NCBI GenBank assembly: GCA_015183035.1
Contig: JACZZP010000017.1
Coordinates: 620,001 to 684,000 of the forward strand
DNA: 64,000 nucleotides
DNA from: Meloidogyne chitwoodi
Lineage: Eukaryota; Nematoda; Chromadorea; Rhabditida; Meloidogynidae
Reading direction: 5' to 3'
Shown here: one piece after another, positions 36,589-47,564 of the stretch
Position numbering within the stretch: position 1 is the first letter of the stretch
Layout: every line of letters begins with the position of its first letter
The notes under the pieces: generated by a model
Seen by the model: only the letters and a program-made list of their open reading frames with translations
The model's database searches: none
What the model was told of the DNA's origin: nothing
Made by a program: the position numbers and the translations under genes

Positions 36589-38928
36589 TTAAAGTTTGAA
36601 ACTCTGTAATGGGTCAGCCATTTTCTTTTGAAAATGTCTTTTAGAAGTACTATTTTTTACTAATTTTTGTTTTTGAGTTTGTTTTCTTCTTTTTTGTTGT
36701 TTTACTTGATCATTTTCTTCTTCTTTATTTTCACTAAAAAATTGTTTTCCTGATCTTTTTCTTTTTCGTTGATTATTATTATTTGTAGAAGTAAATTTAT
36801 ATGCTTCAGAATTAAATTTTTGACCTCTCAATGCTTTTGGAACTAAAAAAATTAAAAAAAATTAAATTAAAAAAATTAATTTAATACCCAAATAATCTGG
36901 AACATCAGCTATTGCAGGGCTATGAATTTTTAATTTATATTGTTTCCTATCTTGTTCAAAGATAGAACGCTCACGTGGATTTTTCTCAAAATATGCATCT
37001 AATCGCTTTGATTTGAGCAATTCATCTCGAATTTCTGACATTCTTGTCTGACAAGAAAAAATAAGATTTTAAAATTTTTATTTAAAATAAAACACAAACT
37101 TCACGAATCACAGCTCGTGTACAAGCAGCCAAAACTTCTCTAGCTCGTAATTGAAAACCTTCAAAATCCTGCATACGAATATTATAAGGATGAAGAACAG
37201 GCTGCCCCACTTAAAAATAATTTATTATAATAAGCCAAAAAAAAAGGTTACTTCTTTCATCAACTTCTTGTCTAATTTGTTCAAATAATGCTTGCTCTGA
37301 TAATAATGAAAAAGAAATGGATGTGCCTTTGTTAAAGCCTCTAGCTGTTCTTGAAAATAAGTAAAAATTAAATAAGAAATATTATAAAATTTAAACCTTC
37401 CGACTCTGTGGACATACATATCCGTAGACAAAGGAAAATCAAAATTTATTACATTTGGAACCAAGTGAAAATCAATTCCTCGTCCTATACCTGATTCTTT
37501 GTCCAATTTTCTATTTTTGTTATATTTTAATTCACGGCGTTTATTCTATAAAATAGTTGAAAAATTAAAAATATAGAATATTTAAAATTTTTTACCTTCT
37601 TCAGTTTTAAATTCGCATCAATTTCTTGCACATCATCAAAAATATCATTACACTCTGAAGCAATCAAAAATGGCCATTTCTCTTGGTTAAATTCACGAAT
37701 AACCCTACAACGTGAATTTGCTGGCATTTGTGCATTCAAAACACAAGAAGGGACTTTAAAAGCTTGTAAAAATAAATGAAGTCTAAAAATTAAAATTTGA
37801 AAAAAATATTTATAAAAAATTAAACTTGTAACAACGATCCACTGATGAAACAAAAATAACAGATTTTCCAATGATTAATTTTAGTTTTACGAGGGCCATT
37901 AAAATGGTAAAACGTTCTTCATCGTTTTGACAAGAAATATGAAACTTAAAATGAAATTTTTTTAATTTTATAAAAAAATAAAACCTGTTCAAGTTGATCA
38001 GGGCCTGGTAAATCTTTTTCTTTTAATTTAAGTGAAACTACTTTTCCTTCAACAAAAGTTTTTTGAATTTCACTAAGGTCTTCTTTAAGAGTAGCAGAAG
38101 TCATAATTGTTTGAAATCGTTCAGGCAAGAGAGATTTTAATTTTCTGGAAGAAAAAAATATTCAGCAATCCTCGAACCTTATTTTATTATGAAAAAAAAA
38201 AGAAAAGAAAATTGAAGCTCAAAAGTTTTAACAATTTCTAAAGGTATGAATAAGTAATAAAATAAAAAATTTACTTCATTTCATCTTTGTATCCATAAGA
38301 AAATATCAAATCGGCCTCGTCAAGTACTACGCTTCGTATTCTGTCCAATAAACCAGGGTTTTTCTCAACAACAGTTAATAAACGTCCAGGAGTTCCCAAC
38401 AAAATATCAAGTAATTCATTATTTAATGTTTGATTATCATTAGAATCGATATAATGAACTAAATCAAGCGATTGAATAAAAGGAAATGGAGCAATTAATT
38501 GCTGAAGTTGAGCGAATATTTGTGATGTTAATTCCTTTGTTGGAGTTACAATAAGAACATATGGTCCTCGCATTTCTGCAGATGATCTATCCTGTTTAAA
38601 AAGAAAATGTAAAATAAATTAATTATAAAAAAATGTAACAATATTTAATTGCAGAATATTTTGAATAAGTGGAAGCAAAAATGCTGCAGTTTTTCCACTC
38701 CCAGTACGAGCTCTAGCAAGTATATTTTTTCCTTTTAGGACCATGGGAATCATTGAAGCTTGAACAGGTGTAGGCGATTCCCAATTCATCTCTGCTATCA
38801 TCTTAAAAATTTTATTAAAATAAAATAAATTATAAATAAACCTTAAGTAGCCTATCATCAAAATCAAATTGTGAAAAAGTGCTAGCAGAAGTACCATTTC
38901 TAGATTCTTTGGTTGTTTTTTGTTCCAT
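36589..38928 (-). CDS. DDX56: DEAD-box RNA helicase DDX56/Dbp9 (ribosome biogenesis)
   Basis: About ten exons, from [16 protein letters not shown] to ...[10 protein letters not shown]. All core motifs are seen: Q-motif region [14 protein letters not shown], motif I ARTGSGKT, Ia PTKELT, Ib [68 protein letters not shown] lysine-rich insert between motifs IV and V ([14 protein letters not shown]) and the wording [14 protein letters not shown] identify the Dbp9/DDX56 branch, nucleolar helicases for 60S subunit assembly. The C-terminus ends in a basic nucleolar-type tail ([15 protein letters not shown]). All catalytic residues appear intact. Confidence 0.93.
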
Positions 38929-39330
38929 TCTGAAAAGAAAAAATAATTATTAAAATAAATATTAGCTAATTTCGTCTTAAGCGACGACCGAACAGAGTTT
39001 GCATCGCAAAATGACCCCGCGACAAATTTCCGCGACTAACCGTCCTACTTTTTTGACTAAATGCCATTTTATATTTTTATAAAGGGTACAGCCGATTTGT
39101 CGCCGACCGACTTGTCGCGCAATAGTATGTTAAACAAAGAGAATTAGAGTAAAGTGGAAACTAGAGACTATTTGCGGCAAGTCGGCCGCGACAAGTTGGG
39201 CTTGTCTGGAAAAAAGTCTCCGCGCTTACAAAATTTTTTTTCAATTTTATCAACATTACTTTACATATATTTTTCATCAACATTACTTTACATATATTTT
39301 TCTTTTAGTTTAATATTTAGAATTTAAAAA
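38929..39330. promoter_or_regulatory. Divergent promoter region between DDX56 and SNU13
   Basis: Spacer between two divergent housekeeping genes, notably richer in G and C than its surroundings. It repeats the word GCGACAA and its complement many times, including an inverted pair CCGACTTGTCGCG / CGCGACAAGTTGG around 39105-39200. It ends with a 27-nt direct repeat. It may be a shared promoter, a decayed transposon, or both. Confidence 0.45.
39249..39302 (+). repeat. Two-copy 27-nt direct repeat upstream of SNU13
   Basis: Unit begins ATCAACATTACTTTACATAT; the two copies are adjacent and almost identical and end 29 nt before the SNU13 ATG, so they may be a recent slippage product within the outron or promoter. 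Confidence 0.8.
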
Positions 39331-39859
39331 ATGAAGGAAGACATGAAAGAAGAAAACGAAATAAATCCAAAGGTCAAAAATACACTAATTGTCTCCATAA
39401 ATTATTTTTATTTTAGGCTTATCCTTTGGCTGATATTCAACTTTCTCAAAAATTGTTGGACATTGTTCAACAGTCTATGAACTATCACCAATTAAAGAAG
39501 GGTGCAAATGAGGCAACAAAAACATTAAATCGTGGTATTTCTGAGGTTTTTTTAAACATTCTTTTGCATGTCTATATTTAAATTAAGTTGATTGTTATGG
39601 CCGCCGATGCCGAGCCGCTTGAGATAATTTTGCATTTACCACTTCTTTGTGAGGACAAAAATGTGCCGTATGTTTTTGTTAAGAGCAAGGCAGCTTTGGG
39701 GCGTGCGTGTGGAGTTACTCGACCAGTAATTTTTTCAAAAGATTTTTTTTAATTAGAATACTTCAGGTCATTGCTGCTTCGATCACTCAAAATGAAGGAT
39801 CTCAGTTGAAATCACAAATCCAGCAAATTAAAGAGGATGTTGAGAAACTGTTGATCTGA
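39331..39859 (+). CDS. snu-13: SNU13/NHP2L1 (15.5K) RNA-binding protein
   Basis: Four exons (39331-39372, 39417-39545, 39588-39725, 39767-39859) give 133 residues; the family norm is about 128. The sequence is nearly canonical: [80 protein letters not shown]13 binds kink-turns in U4 snRNA (U4/U6.U5 tri-snRNP) and in box C/D snoRNAs. The N-terminus has a small acidic extension ([11 protein letters not shown]). It is the first of four closely spaced same-strand genes. Confidence 0.97.
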
Positions 39860-40023
39860 TTTTTTAAATTAACTTAATTTGTTTTCGGTTGTTATGTTTG
39901 GTATTTTTACAAATTAAATTTGTTTAAAAAGTTTTTATCTCTTATTCAACCAAGTTTTGTTATTAGACTTAATATATCTAATGTTTTATGAATTTTTTAT
40001 TGAATACTATTTTATTAGAGGAA

Positions 40024-41066
40024 ATGTCTTCGCCCCTTAATGTTTCTGTTAAAAAAGTCCCTGGTCCAGGTGGTATAATTGACGGTGTTGTTAATGTTGC
40101 TGAAAAGGCTGAAAGTTGTAAGATATTCTTTTTTTGGTTAAAATAGTTAGAAAAGCTTTTAGCTAGCATCAGTTCACGATTTGGATTTCAATTTGAGGAT
40201 GAAACAGACACATTTGTTGAGACTGTATTAAGATTCTGTTGGAGGTTGATTATCGACTACGGGTTCTTTGTTACGTGTGGATTGTCTTTATATCTGCTTA
40301 TTGTTATGATAATCAAAAAGCGCTATATGGAAGGGATAATTAATCGTTGGAGTAAGTTTTGAATAAATTTCCCTTTCTTAATGTAGGTACTGGCTTTTGT
40401 GAATGTTTAACAAAAATATCGTTTTTTCAGAAGATAATTTTCAATTTTCAATATTTTCTCTCGTTTCTTTAACATTGACTCAAATTATTTTTCAGAACGT
40501 TACCTCAATTATCATGGAATGCTAAATAGAATGCGTTTTTTGCTTGTGAGGCACTACAAAATTGAGCTTTGGAGCGATCAAGACTTTTGTAAAAATTATT
40601 TACAAGTAATTTACTGCTAAAAAATTATTTTAATATAAATTATTATTTCTAGTTGTATGAATCGTTTCGTTTCTTTCGCTCAATGGCAAATAGAGATCAC
40701 AGAGGAGATTCTATTATCGATGATATTAATCAACAAGAGGAGGCTTATTCATTATATAAATTTTTTAATGTTGATTATGATCTGCGTGATCGTCTTTTGT
40801 ATGCTCTTGAAGGGACAGACTGGATTGGTAAAGACGATGATGAAGAGGTATAATAAAATTATTTTATTACCATTAAGATTTTTTTATAGGAATTGACTGC
40901 TAAGAGTCTTAGCGAGCCTACAGCAAAAAGTATTGGAGGTAGTTCTGAAGAAATCACAGATGGGGTAAAGAAACGACATAATAATACTGAAACGAAAACA
41001 GCAAGGGATGATAATAGTGAAAACTCTGTTGAAAGCAAATTTGAGAAGGGATCAAAATTTGATTAA
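40024..41066 (+). CDS. Single-pass membrane protein of unknown function
   Basis: Five exons, from MSSPLNVSVKKVPGPGGIID to ...ESKFEKGSKFD. One clear hydrophobic helix (FFVTCGLSLYLLIVMIIKKR) divides a short N-terminal part from a longer charged C-terminal part containing RWKRYLNYHGMLNRMRFLL and RDLLYALEGTDWIG-like segments (ALEGTDWIGKDDDEEE), then an acidic/Ser-Thr-rich tail. The KK.R after the helix suggests a cytosolic C-terminus. No family was recognised. It starts 164 nt after SNU13 and ends 184 nt before the HP1 gene, so it is probably the second cistron of an operon. Confidence 0.75.
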
Positions 41067-41250
41067 ATTTTAAATTATTTTGTGATTTGTTTGTTAATTT
41101 TTTTGTTTTAAATACGGGTAGATTATTTAATTTTAATTTACTACTTTTTTTATTTATATTTTATAACTATTGTTTGTTATATTTTTATATTTTTATGTTC
41201 ATATTTTTTAGATTATTTTAAAATAACGAATACTCACTTGTCAAATACTC

Positions 41251-42249
41251 ATGAGAAACTTTGGTTATATGAATGGATATCTTACAGATAATTCTACAAC
41301 AAGAGAGTCTACTCCATTTGCGTCAATTCCTTCTACTCCTGGCTCAAGTAACCAAATTGATAGTGACAATGTAATTTTATTTAATATATTTTTGATACTT
41401 ATTATTTATTTAGGAAGATGAACTTCCTCGACAAAGTGTCAATGATGGAGGACGAGTGGATGAGGTTAGTTAGAACGTTAATTTATATTTAAAAATTTAT
41501 TTTGAGGTTTTTGTGGTTGAGAAAATTTTAGGAAAAAGATTTCTTGATGGAGTTATTCAGTACAAAATAAAATGGAAAGATTACGACAATCCTGAAGAGG
41601 ATACTTGGGAAGATGTTAGATTGATGTTAAAATTAATTTTAAAATTAATTAATTTTTAGATTGATAATGTTCATTGTCTTGATTTAATTAAAGAATATGA
41701 GGATGAACATAAAAATGATAAAGTGGAAGCCTTTTTAACTAAGCAAAATAAAACACGTGGAAGGAAACGAAAAGCAAGTGAAATCTTGGTATTTTTATTT
41801 AAATAAAATTTATTTTTTTTTTTCAAAAATTACATCTTTTTATCATTTTAAGACAAATGGTACTTCCTCCAAAAAAGCTGATGAAAGCCCTAGACAAATA
41901 CCACTCGGTATAATCTTTTCTACAAGTTAAAATTTGTTGTAAATTTTAGTTGAAAAAGAAAGTTACTTTTTGGACGAGAAAGATGTTAAGTTGGACACTA
42001 TTTTGGGGTTAAGTATTTTACCTACAAATGCAAATAAAATTATGGCCTTGGTATATTAAAATAAATTTTAAAGAAAATAAAAAATGTTTTAAGGTTTGTT
42101 ATTTTGATACTCGAATTGAATATATTCCTGTCGATTTATTACGTAAAAATGAAATTGGAAAAGAAGTAATTTTTATTGAATTATATTTTTATATATATTT
42201 TTAGCAATTGCTTGATATTCTTTTAAATCGAGTTCAATTTGTTGACTAA
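41251..42249 (+). CDS. HP1-type protein (chromodomain and chromoshadow domain)
   Basis: Seven or so exons. The chromodomain reads VFVVEKILGKRFLDGVIQYK, IKWKDYDNPEEDTWED, then IDNVHCLDLIKEYEDE, with two cage aromatics kept (the W of KWKDY and its Y) and the first cage position Phe rather than Tyr. A basic hinge follows (KTRGRKRKASEI). The C-terminal chromoshadow domain reads KLDTILGLSILPTN, NKIMALVCYFDTRIEYIPVD, LLDILLNRVQFVD. HP1 proteins read H3K9 methylation and dimerise through the shadow domain to build heterochromatin. It is third in the candidate operon. Confidence 0.92.
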
Positions 42250-42485
42250 CAACATTTTGCAATTTTTTACGAATACTCTTGTCCACAAACATAATTGATT
42301 GATTTTTTTATTTTACTCACCTCAAAATTTTTATTATATTTTAGTTCAAATGATGTTTTAAATTTAGTTTGTATTTTTTGAGAATAAAATTATTTTAAAT
42401 TTATTTTCTTTATTGAAAATTATTTTATTTTTATGAATATCTTTAATTTAAATTTATTTTGTTTAAAATAAAAATATTAGATTAA

Positions 42486-43935
42486 ATGGATACGCTAGGA
42501 GGACATTTGTAAGATTTTATTTCTTTTTAGTGAAGATTATCTTCTCTTTTTTGCACATTTTTTTGCGGGGAAACGAATAATATTTTATAGTTATTTTTCT
42601 CACAATGAATCACTCCAAAATATCATTTAAAGAATATTTAATTTTATATTATCTCTAAAATGATGACATTCTGTTAGAAAAAAACAAAAAAATTATTATC
42701 ATAAAATCGTTAAAACCACAAAAAATGTGCAAAAAGGGCTAAGGGATTAATTAACTGACTAATTTAATTTTTTATTTTTTAGAAGTACTGCTATAAGCGA
42801 AAGTTGGGTTGAGGCAGTTGACAAAGAGAATAGTTTGCGAGAGACTAAAAGAACTGAAATTATGAAGGATGGACTTAAAATTGTGACTGATTTTATTGAA
42901 AATGAGGAAAATGGAGTTATGAAAAAGTCAAAGGTTTTTAATTTTTATATAAAAGTGGGGCTGACTGAGGGAGGGATAATTACTATAAAAGATAAAAACA
43001 TGTCTTTTATCTCCTTTAAAGGGACAAAAGTAGAAAATATCTTAATGGTTTCAAATTATTTATAAAAATAACTTTTAGGTAGTTACAACATACAAAGTAA
43101 TTACAAAAAAAGTCCCTCGAGCTGTTGCTGAACGCAAAAAATGGCAAAAATTCGGTCAATCTAAAGATGATGGTCCTGGTCCTAATATTAATACTACTTA
43201 TGTAGTAGCTGAAGTTGAACTTCAATTTCTTCATAATCGATTTGGAGAGACTGACGAACTTTTAATGGATGAAAAGGGACAGGCAACAAAGGGGATGCAT
43301 TGTCGTCTTTGCAAATCAGACGAACATTGGAGTACACATTGTCCTTATAAAGTTTAATTTATTTTTTAAATAATGTTCTTTTTAATTAAAAAGGAACATT
43401 TTAAATACGAAGATAATACAGCAGATACAACAGATAAATCTGCTGCTGCAGCAACAAGATCAGGAGGAGTTCCAGGTCAATTACCTCGAGGAACTTATGT
43501 AGCTCCAGCTTTGCGAAATGTTGGTGGTCCAGGAGGGGAACGTAGTTCTGTTATGGGAGGTTAAAAAGAAGGAAAAAATAAACAATATTATTATTTTTTA
43601 GGTTCTGAACAACGTCATTCAGATGAAACAACTGTTCGAATAACTAATTTGCCTGAAGATTCTGATACTTTAGAAGATGATTTGAGAGCAAAATTTTCTA
43701 AAGCTGGGAAAATTTTGCGTTCATATGTTGCTAGAGATAAAATTACTAACAAACCAAAAGGTTTTGCTTTCATTACTTTTCAATCAAGAAATGAAGCAGA
43801 GAAGGCAATTCAAGATTTTAATGGAGATAAATTTGAACATTTAATTCTTAAAGTGGAATGGACAAAGTAATTTAAATTAATTAAATAATTTAATTTTAAT
43901 AATTAAATTATAGGTCATCTACTACTAATAATTAA
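42486..43935 (+). CDS. eif-3.G: Translation initiation factor eIF3 subunit G
   Basis: First exon MDTLGGHL at 42486-42509, then STAISESWVEAVDKENSL. The N-terminal domain includes VVTTYKVITKKVPRAVAERK and KWQKFGQSKDDGPGPN, with the eIF3g zinc-binding motif CRLCKSDEHWSTHCPYK. A Ser/Gly/Pro linker (GQLPRGTYVAPALRN) leads to the C-terminal RRM: TVRITNLPEDSDTLEDDL, GKILRSYVARDKITNKPKGF, FITF. eIF3g joins eIF3i and eIF3b at the 40S ribosome and assists scanning and re-initiation. The last short exon ends with TAA at 43933-43935. It is fourth and last in the candidate operon. Confidence 0.95.
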
Positions 43936-44070
43936 ATTGAAAAAATAAAAGAATAAAGAAATGATTTTTTTTTGTTGTTGAATAAATAAAATTTGTGGGA
44001 AAAAAATATTTTTTTTTATAAGATATTTATTTTCTTGAAAAAAATTAATTAATTAATTACAAATGGTATT

Positions 44071-44271
44071 ACGAGTCCACCCCTAAAGATCAAAACCCAA
44101 AAGATCGATGAAAACAATTTGTGAACTTGCCAGTTCGGTCAAATCTCTTAAAAACAACTTTATCCCATTCAAACTTGGACCTACAAGGAGTGTTTTATTA
44201 CTTGACCGAACTGGCAAGTTCACAAATTTTATCATTCGATCTTTTGGTTTTGATCATTTGGGTTGACCCGG
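44071..44271. mobile_element. MITE family A, copy 1
   Basis: About 200 bp with inverted arms: the left arm AAAGATCAAAACCCAAAAGA and GTGAACTTGCCAGTTCGGTC against the complement of the right arm GACCGAACTGGCAAGTTCAC and CTTTTGGTTTTGATCATTTG. The unpaired centre includes CATTCAAACTTGGACCTACA. A near copy lies at 57033. Possible target duplication GGTATTA/GATATTA. Non-coding. Confidence 0.85.
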
Positions 44272-44316
44272 ATATTACCTTACTTTTATTTAGAAAAAAT
44301 AATAAATATTTTTCTT

Positions 44317-45242
44317 TCAAAGTTCTCCTTTTAAATTTGGTTGGTCAATTAAGTGGTACATAAAACTAAAAAAAAAAATATATATAAATATTTAAAAATT
44401 ATTTTTTTTTAATTTTTAAAAATATTTTACCAATCTCTTATTTTATTAAAATCATGAAGACAAAAAAGATAACGAAAATAGTCTGTAGGTACTCCATTTG
44501 TTGTTTCACAATAAGTCATACAACCACTTTGAACACCTAAAGTAGAACAACATTGACGATGATCTGCACGTGTAGAGGCACAATCCCACATCTGACCAAC
44601 TGTTGGACCTTTTTTAGAATTAATTTAAATTTAAATATTAATTGACTTTAAATTTATTTATTTATTTTTAATTTTATCATTTTTACCTTTTAATTATTTT
44701 ATATTAAACATTTTTAAATATTAATCTTAAAATTAAACAAAATTATTTATTTTTAAAATTTTTATTTTTTTTTATGGAAAAATTCGTGTCAGACATTTTG
44801 TCGATAGAAATTACACGACATTTCGTCCCAACAGCAAAAAATCGTGGGCTCGGGTAACGAAATGTAGTTTTTTACCGTTGTGACGAAATGTCGTGTAATT
44901 TTGTTCGACGAAATGTACAGTAATTTTCCCTTTTCTCTTACCTCTTGCATTACAAGTTGATAAATAAAATAAAACATTATTTGTACTTAAAGCACTAAAA
45001 TCACAAAATCTATTTTTACAGTCCATATCAGCTTCATTTAGAGTAGCACAACACATTTTAAATTTTTCATTAGGTGTATGACCTTTTGGTTGTTTTTGAG
45101 GTAAAACTTGTTGTTGTTGTTGTGGTTGTAAAAATAAAGGAAATAATTCTTGATTTTGTCCAAACATTTGTTTTATATTTAATAATAAAACAAATAAAAA
45201 TACAAATAAATTAAAATAATAATAATATTTTTTTATTTTCAT
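44317..45242 (-). CDS. Secreted DB-module protein 1
   Basis: Three exons. Signal peptide [20 protein letters not shown]; then a Gln/Pro-rich linker ([16 protein letters not shown]) and the DB module with its paired cysteines: [70 protein letters not shown]. The DB module is a nematode-enriched extracellular domain with about 12 conserved Cys and no firmly known biochemical function; relatives are secreted or membrane-anchored. The final exon ([15 protein letters not shown]) ends at TGA 44317-44319. The intron between exons 1 and 2 carries a foldback element. It is the paralogue of the gene just downstream on the same strand. Confidence 0.85.
44792..44919. mobile_element. Short foldback element in DB-gene intron
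   Basis: Two arms of about 40 bp (left AATTACACGACATTTCGTC at 44810, right GACGAAATGTCGTGTAATT at 44882) form a near-perfect stem around a 40-nt loop. No repeat of it was found elsewhere in the window. It is wholly intronic in the DB-module gene. Confidence 0.8.
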
Positions 45243-45847
45243 TGTTTTTTTTAACTTTAAATTAAATATTTTAATCTGTAACTGCTAAAATGTCATTTAA
45301 TAAATTAATAATAATTTAAATTAAATATTTAATTATATGACCAATTTATTTTTATTTAATTTAAATAAAATTAAAATAAAATCCCCAAGAAAAAAATATT
45401 TTTTAGCTTCCAAAATATAATTTAATTTTTTATTATTTCTAGACAAGAAGGAAAAAATGTAGAAGAGGAGATTATTAAATTAAAAAATTATTTTAAATTT
45501 AATTTTTTTATTTAAAAATAAATATTTAAATTTTATTTAAATTTAAATATTTTTTATCTTTTTTTTAAAAAAATAAGAAAGGATAAATAAATAAAATAAT
45601 AAAAATACTTGTTTGTGCGCATCTTCCTTCTTTTTAATAATTAATTAAATAATCAAAAGAGTAAAAAAGGATAATAATGAGCTTTTTGATATTTTTGTGT
45701 TAAAAACTAGTTTTATTTTATAATTATTTATTTATTATCTCAGAAAATAAAAAAATGATATTAATTTATTTTTTGGCCAATTAAAAAAATTATTAAAAAT
45801 AATTAAAAGAAAGTTTTTTCGTTGAAAAAATGAAGTTAAATTTAAAT

Positions 45848-46696
45848 TTAATGAATTTCCAAATATTCTTTAAAGCAATCACGAATTTCATTAAATGATT
45901 CAACACAAAATCTTTTAAAAAAATTAAACTTAAAAATAAAATTAAAAAAAACAAACAAATAATCTAAATAATTTGGAGGTACACCATCATGTGCAGCACA
46001 ATATTCTAAACATTTTCCACTTACTCCTTTTTCCTTTTTTTTAAATAAAAAAAATATATTTTTATTTAATTAATTTAATTAAAAATATAATTTAATTAAA
46101 AAAAATATTAACAAACTTTACAACATTTTGTGTGGTCAATGCGAGAACTTGCACAGTCCCACATATGTCCTACCTTAAAATTTTAAATTTTAAAATAAAA
46201 CAATAATTTATTTATATTAATATTTAATTTAAATTAAAGAATAAGATTATTTTAAATTTTATTTTAGATTTTATAAAATTGCCATTTTCACTAATTTTAA
46301 TTTTATAAAACCAACTGATCAGTAATATAAACAAATATTTAAATTATTAAAAGATATAGGTATTTACTCTCAAAAAGGGAATATAGGTATTTAATATTTC
46401 TTAAGGTTATTTAAATTAAAAATAAAAAATAATAAAAAAATAATTTTTTTTCTAACCGTTTCTCCCCTATCAGTACATGTTGAAAGATAATTTAATACCT
46501 AAAAATAATAAATAAAATAATTTAATTAAAAAAAACAAACATTAGCTTGAGATATTGCTTCAAAATCACAAAATCGTCTAACACATTCTTTATCATCATT
46601 CACCAATTTTTTACAACATTTTTTTAATTTTAAATTTGGGTCAGATTGAAATAATGGGAAAATTAAAATAAAAATATAAAATAAATAATAAAACAT
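45848..46696 (-). CDS. Secreted DB-module protein 2
   Basis: Five exons. Signal peptide MFYYLFYIFILIFPLFQSDP; then KKCCKKLVNDDKECVRRFCD, NVLNYLSTCTDRGET, MWDCASSRIDHTKCCK, GKCLEYCAAHDGVPPNYLDY, FCVESFNEIRDCFKEYLEIH, and TAA at 45848-45850. It has the same cysteine order and the same intron logic as the gene at 44317 but lacks its Gln-rich linker and has more introns. The two are head to tail, 600 bp apart: an older tandem duplication. Confidence 0.82.
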
Positions 46697-47564
46697 TTTT
46701 TAATTAATAAATAATCTAAAAATTAATTAATTAAAAAAATAAATTATATTTAAGAAAATTTAAAATAATTAAAAATTATGTAATAAATTGTTAAAAAATT
46801 AAAAAAAGTAAGTTAAATTTTTTATTTATTACCAAGAAATTTATTAAAAAAATATTAAATTAAAAAAATAAATAAAATCTTATAATATATTTTATAAAAT
46901 TATTTAAATATTTTTATTAATTAAAAATAATTAAAGAAAAAATTTAAAACTAATAAATGGTGTTAAATAATAATTAAATTTATAATATTTTTCTTCCGTA
47001 AAAAAGTAGGGCATTCATAATAAAGAGATTTATTAACCCGACTGCCACCATTAAATGATTTTTTATAATTTAAAAAAAATTGATTTATTCTGAAAAGAGA
47101 TAAATATAAAATTATAATTAAAAATAATTAAAAAAATAAATATAAATATACTGTAGTATAATAAATAAAATTTATGTATATTTTTATTTTTGGCATTAAA
47201 ATGTTATTTTTTGGCATAATATTAATTATCGATATTTTGTCCATTTTTGATTTTCTCTTCTTTATAAACTCATAAAATAAAAATTATAAGAAAATATTTT
47301 TGTTTAGAAGTTGAAAGTCATCATTTTTTATTAATTTTTAATAAATTTTTTAATTTATTTAGTTTTAGTTCTGTTTATTTTGCTTATTTAACTATTCCTT
47401 ATTGATTTTTATTGATCTTTTTCCAATTAAAATTTCGCATAATTTACCCTTTTTCATTCATTGCTTTTTTATAAACAGCAATTCGTTCATTAATTTCATA
47501 CTAATTTTTAATTATAAACTTTTATTTTTTAAAGACTTTAACTTATTAATCTCATAAAATAAAC
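46697..47564. other. AT-rich intergenic region
   Basis: Divergent spacer between the DB genes and the LDLa gene. No gene recognised. Confidence 0.45.

Noticed and set aside
44121..44363. Open frames inside the two MITE copies (also 57116-57313)
   Set aside because: Both frames run through the inverted arms and centre and match no protein; similarity between them is due to the repeated element.
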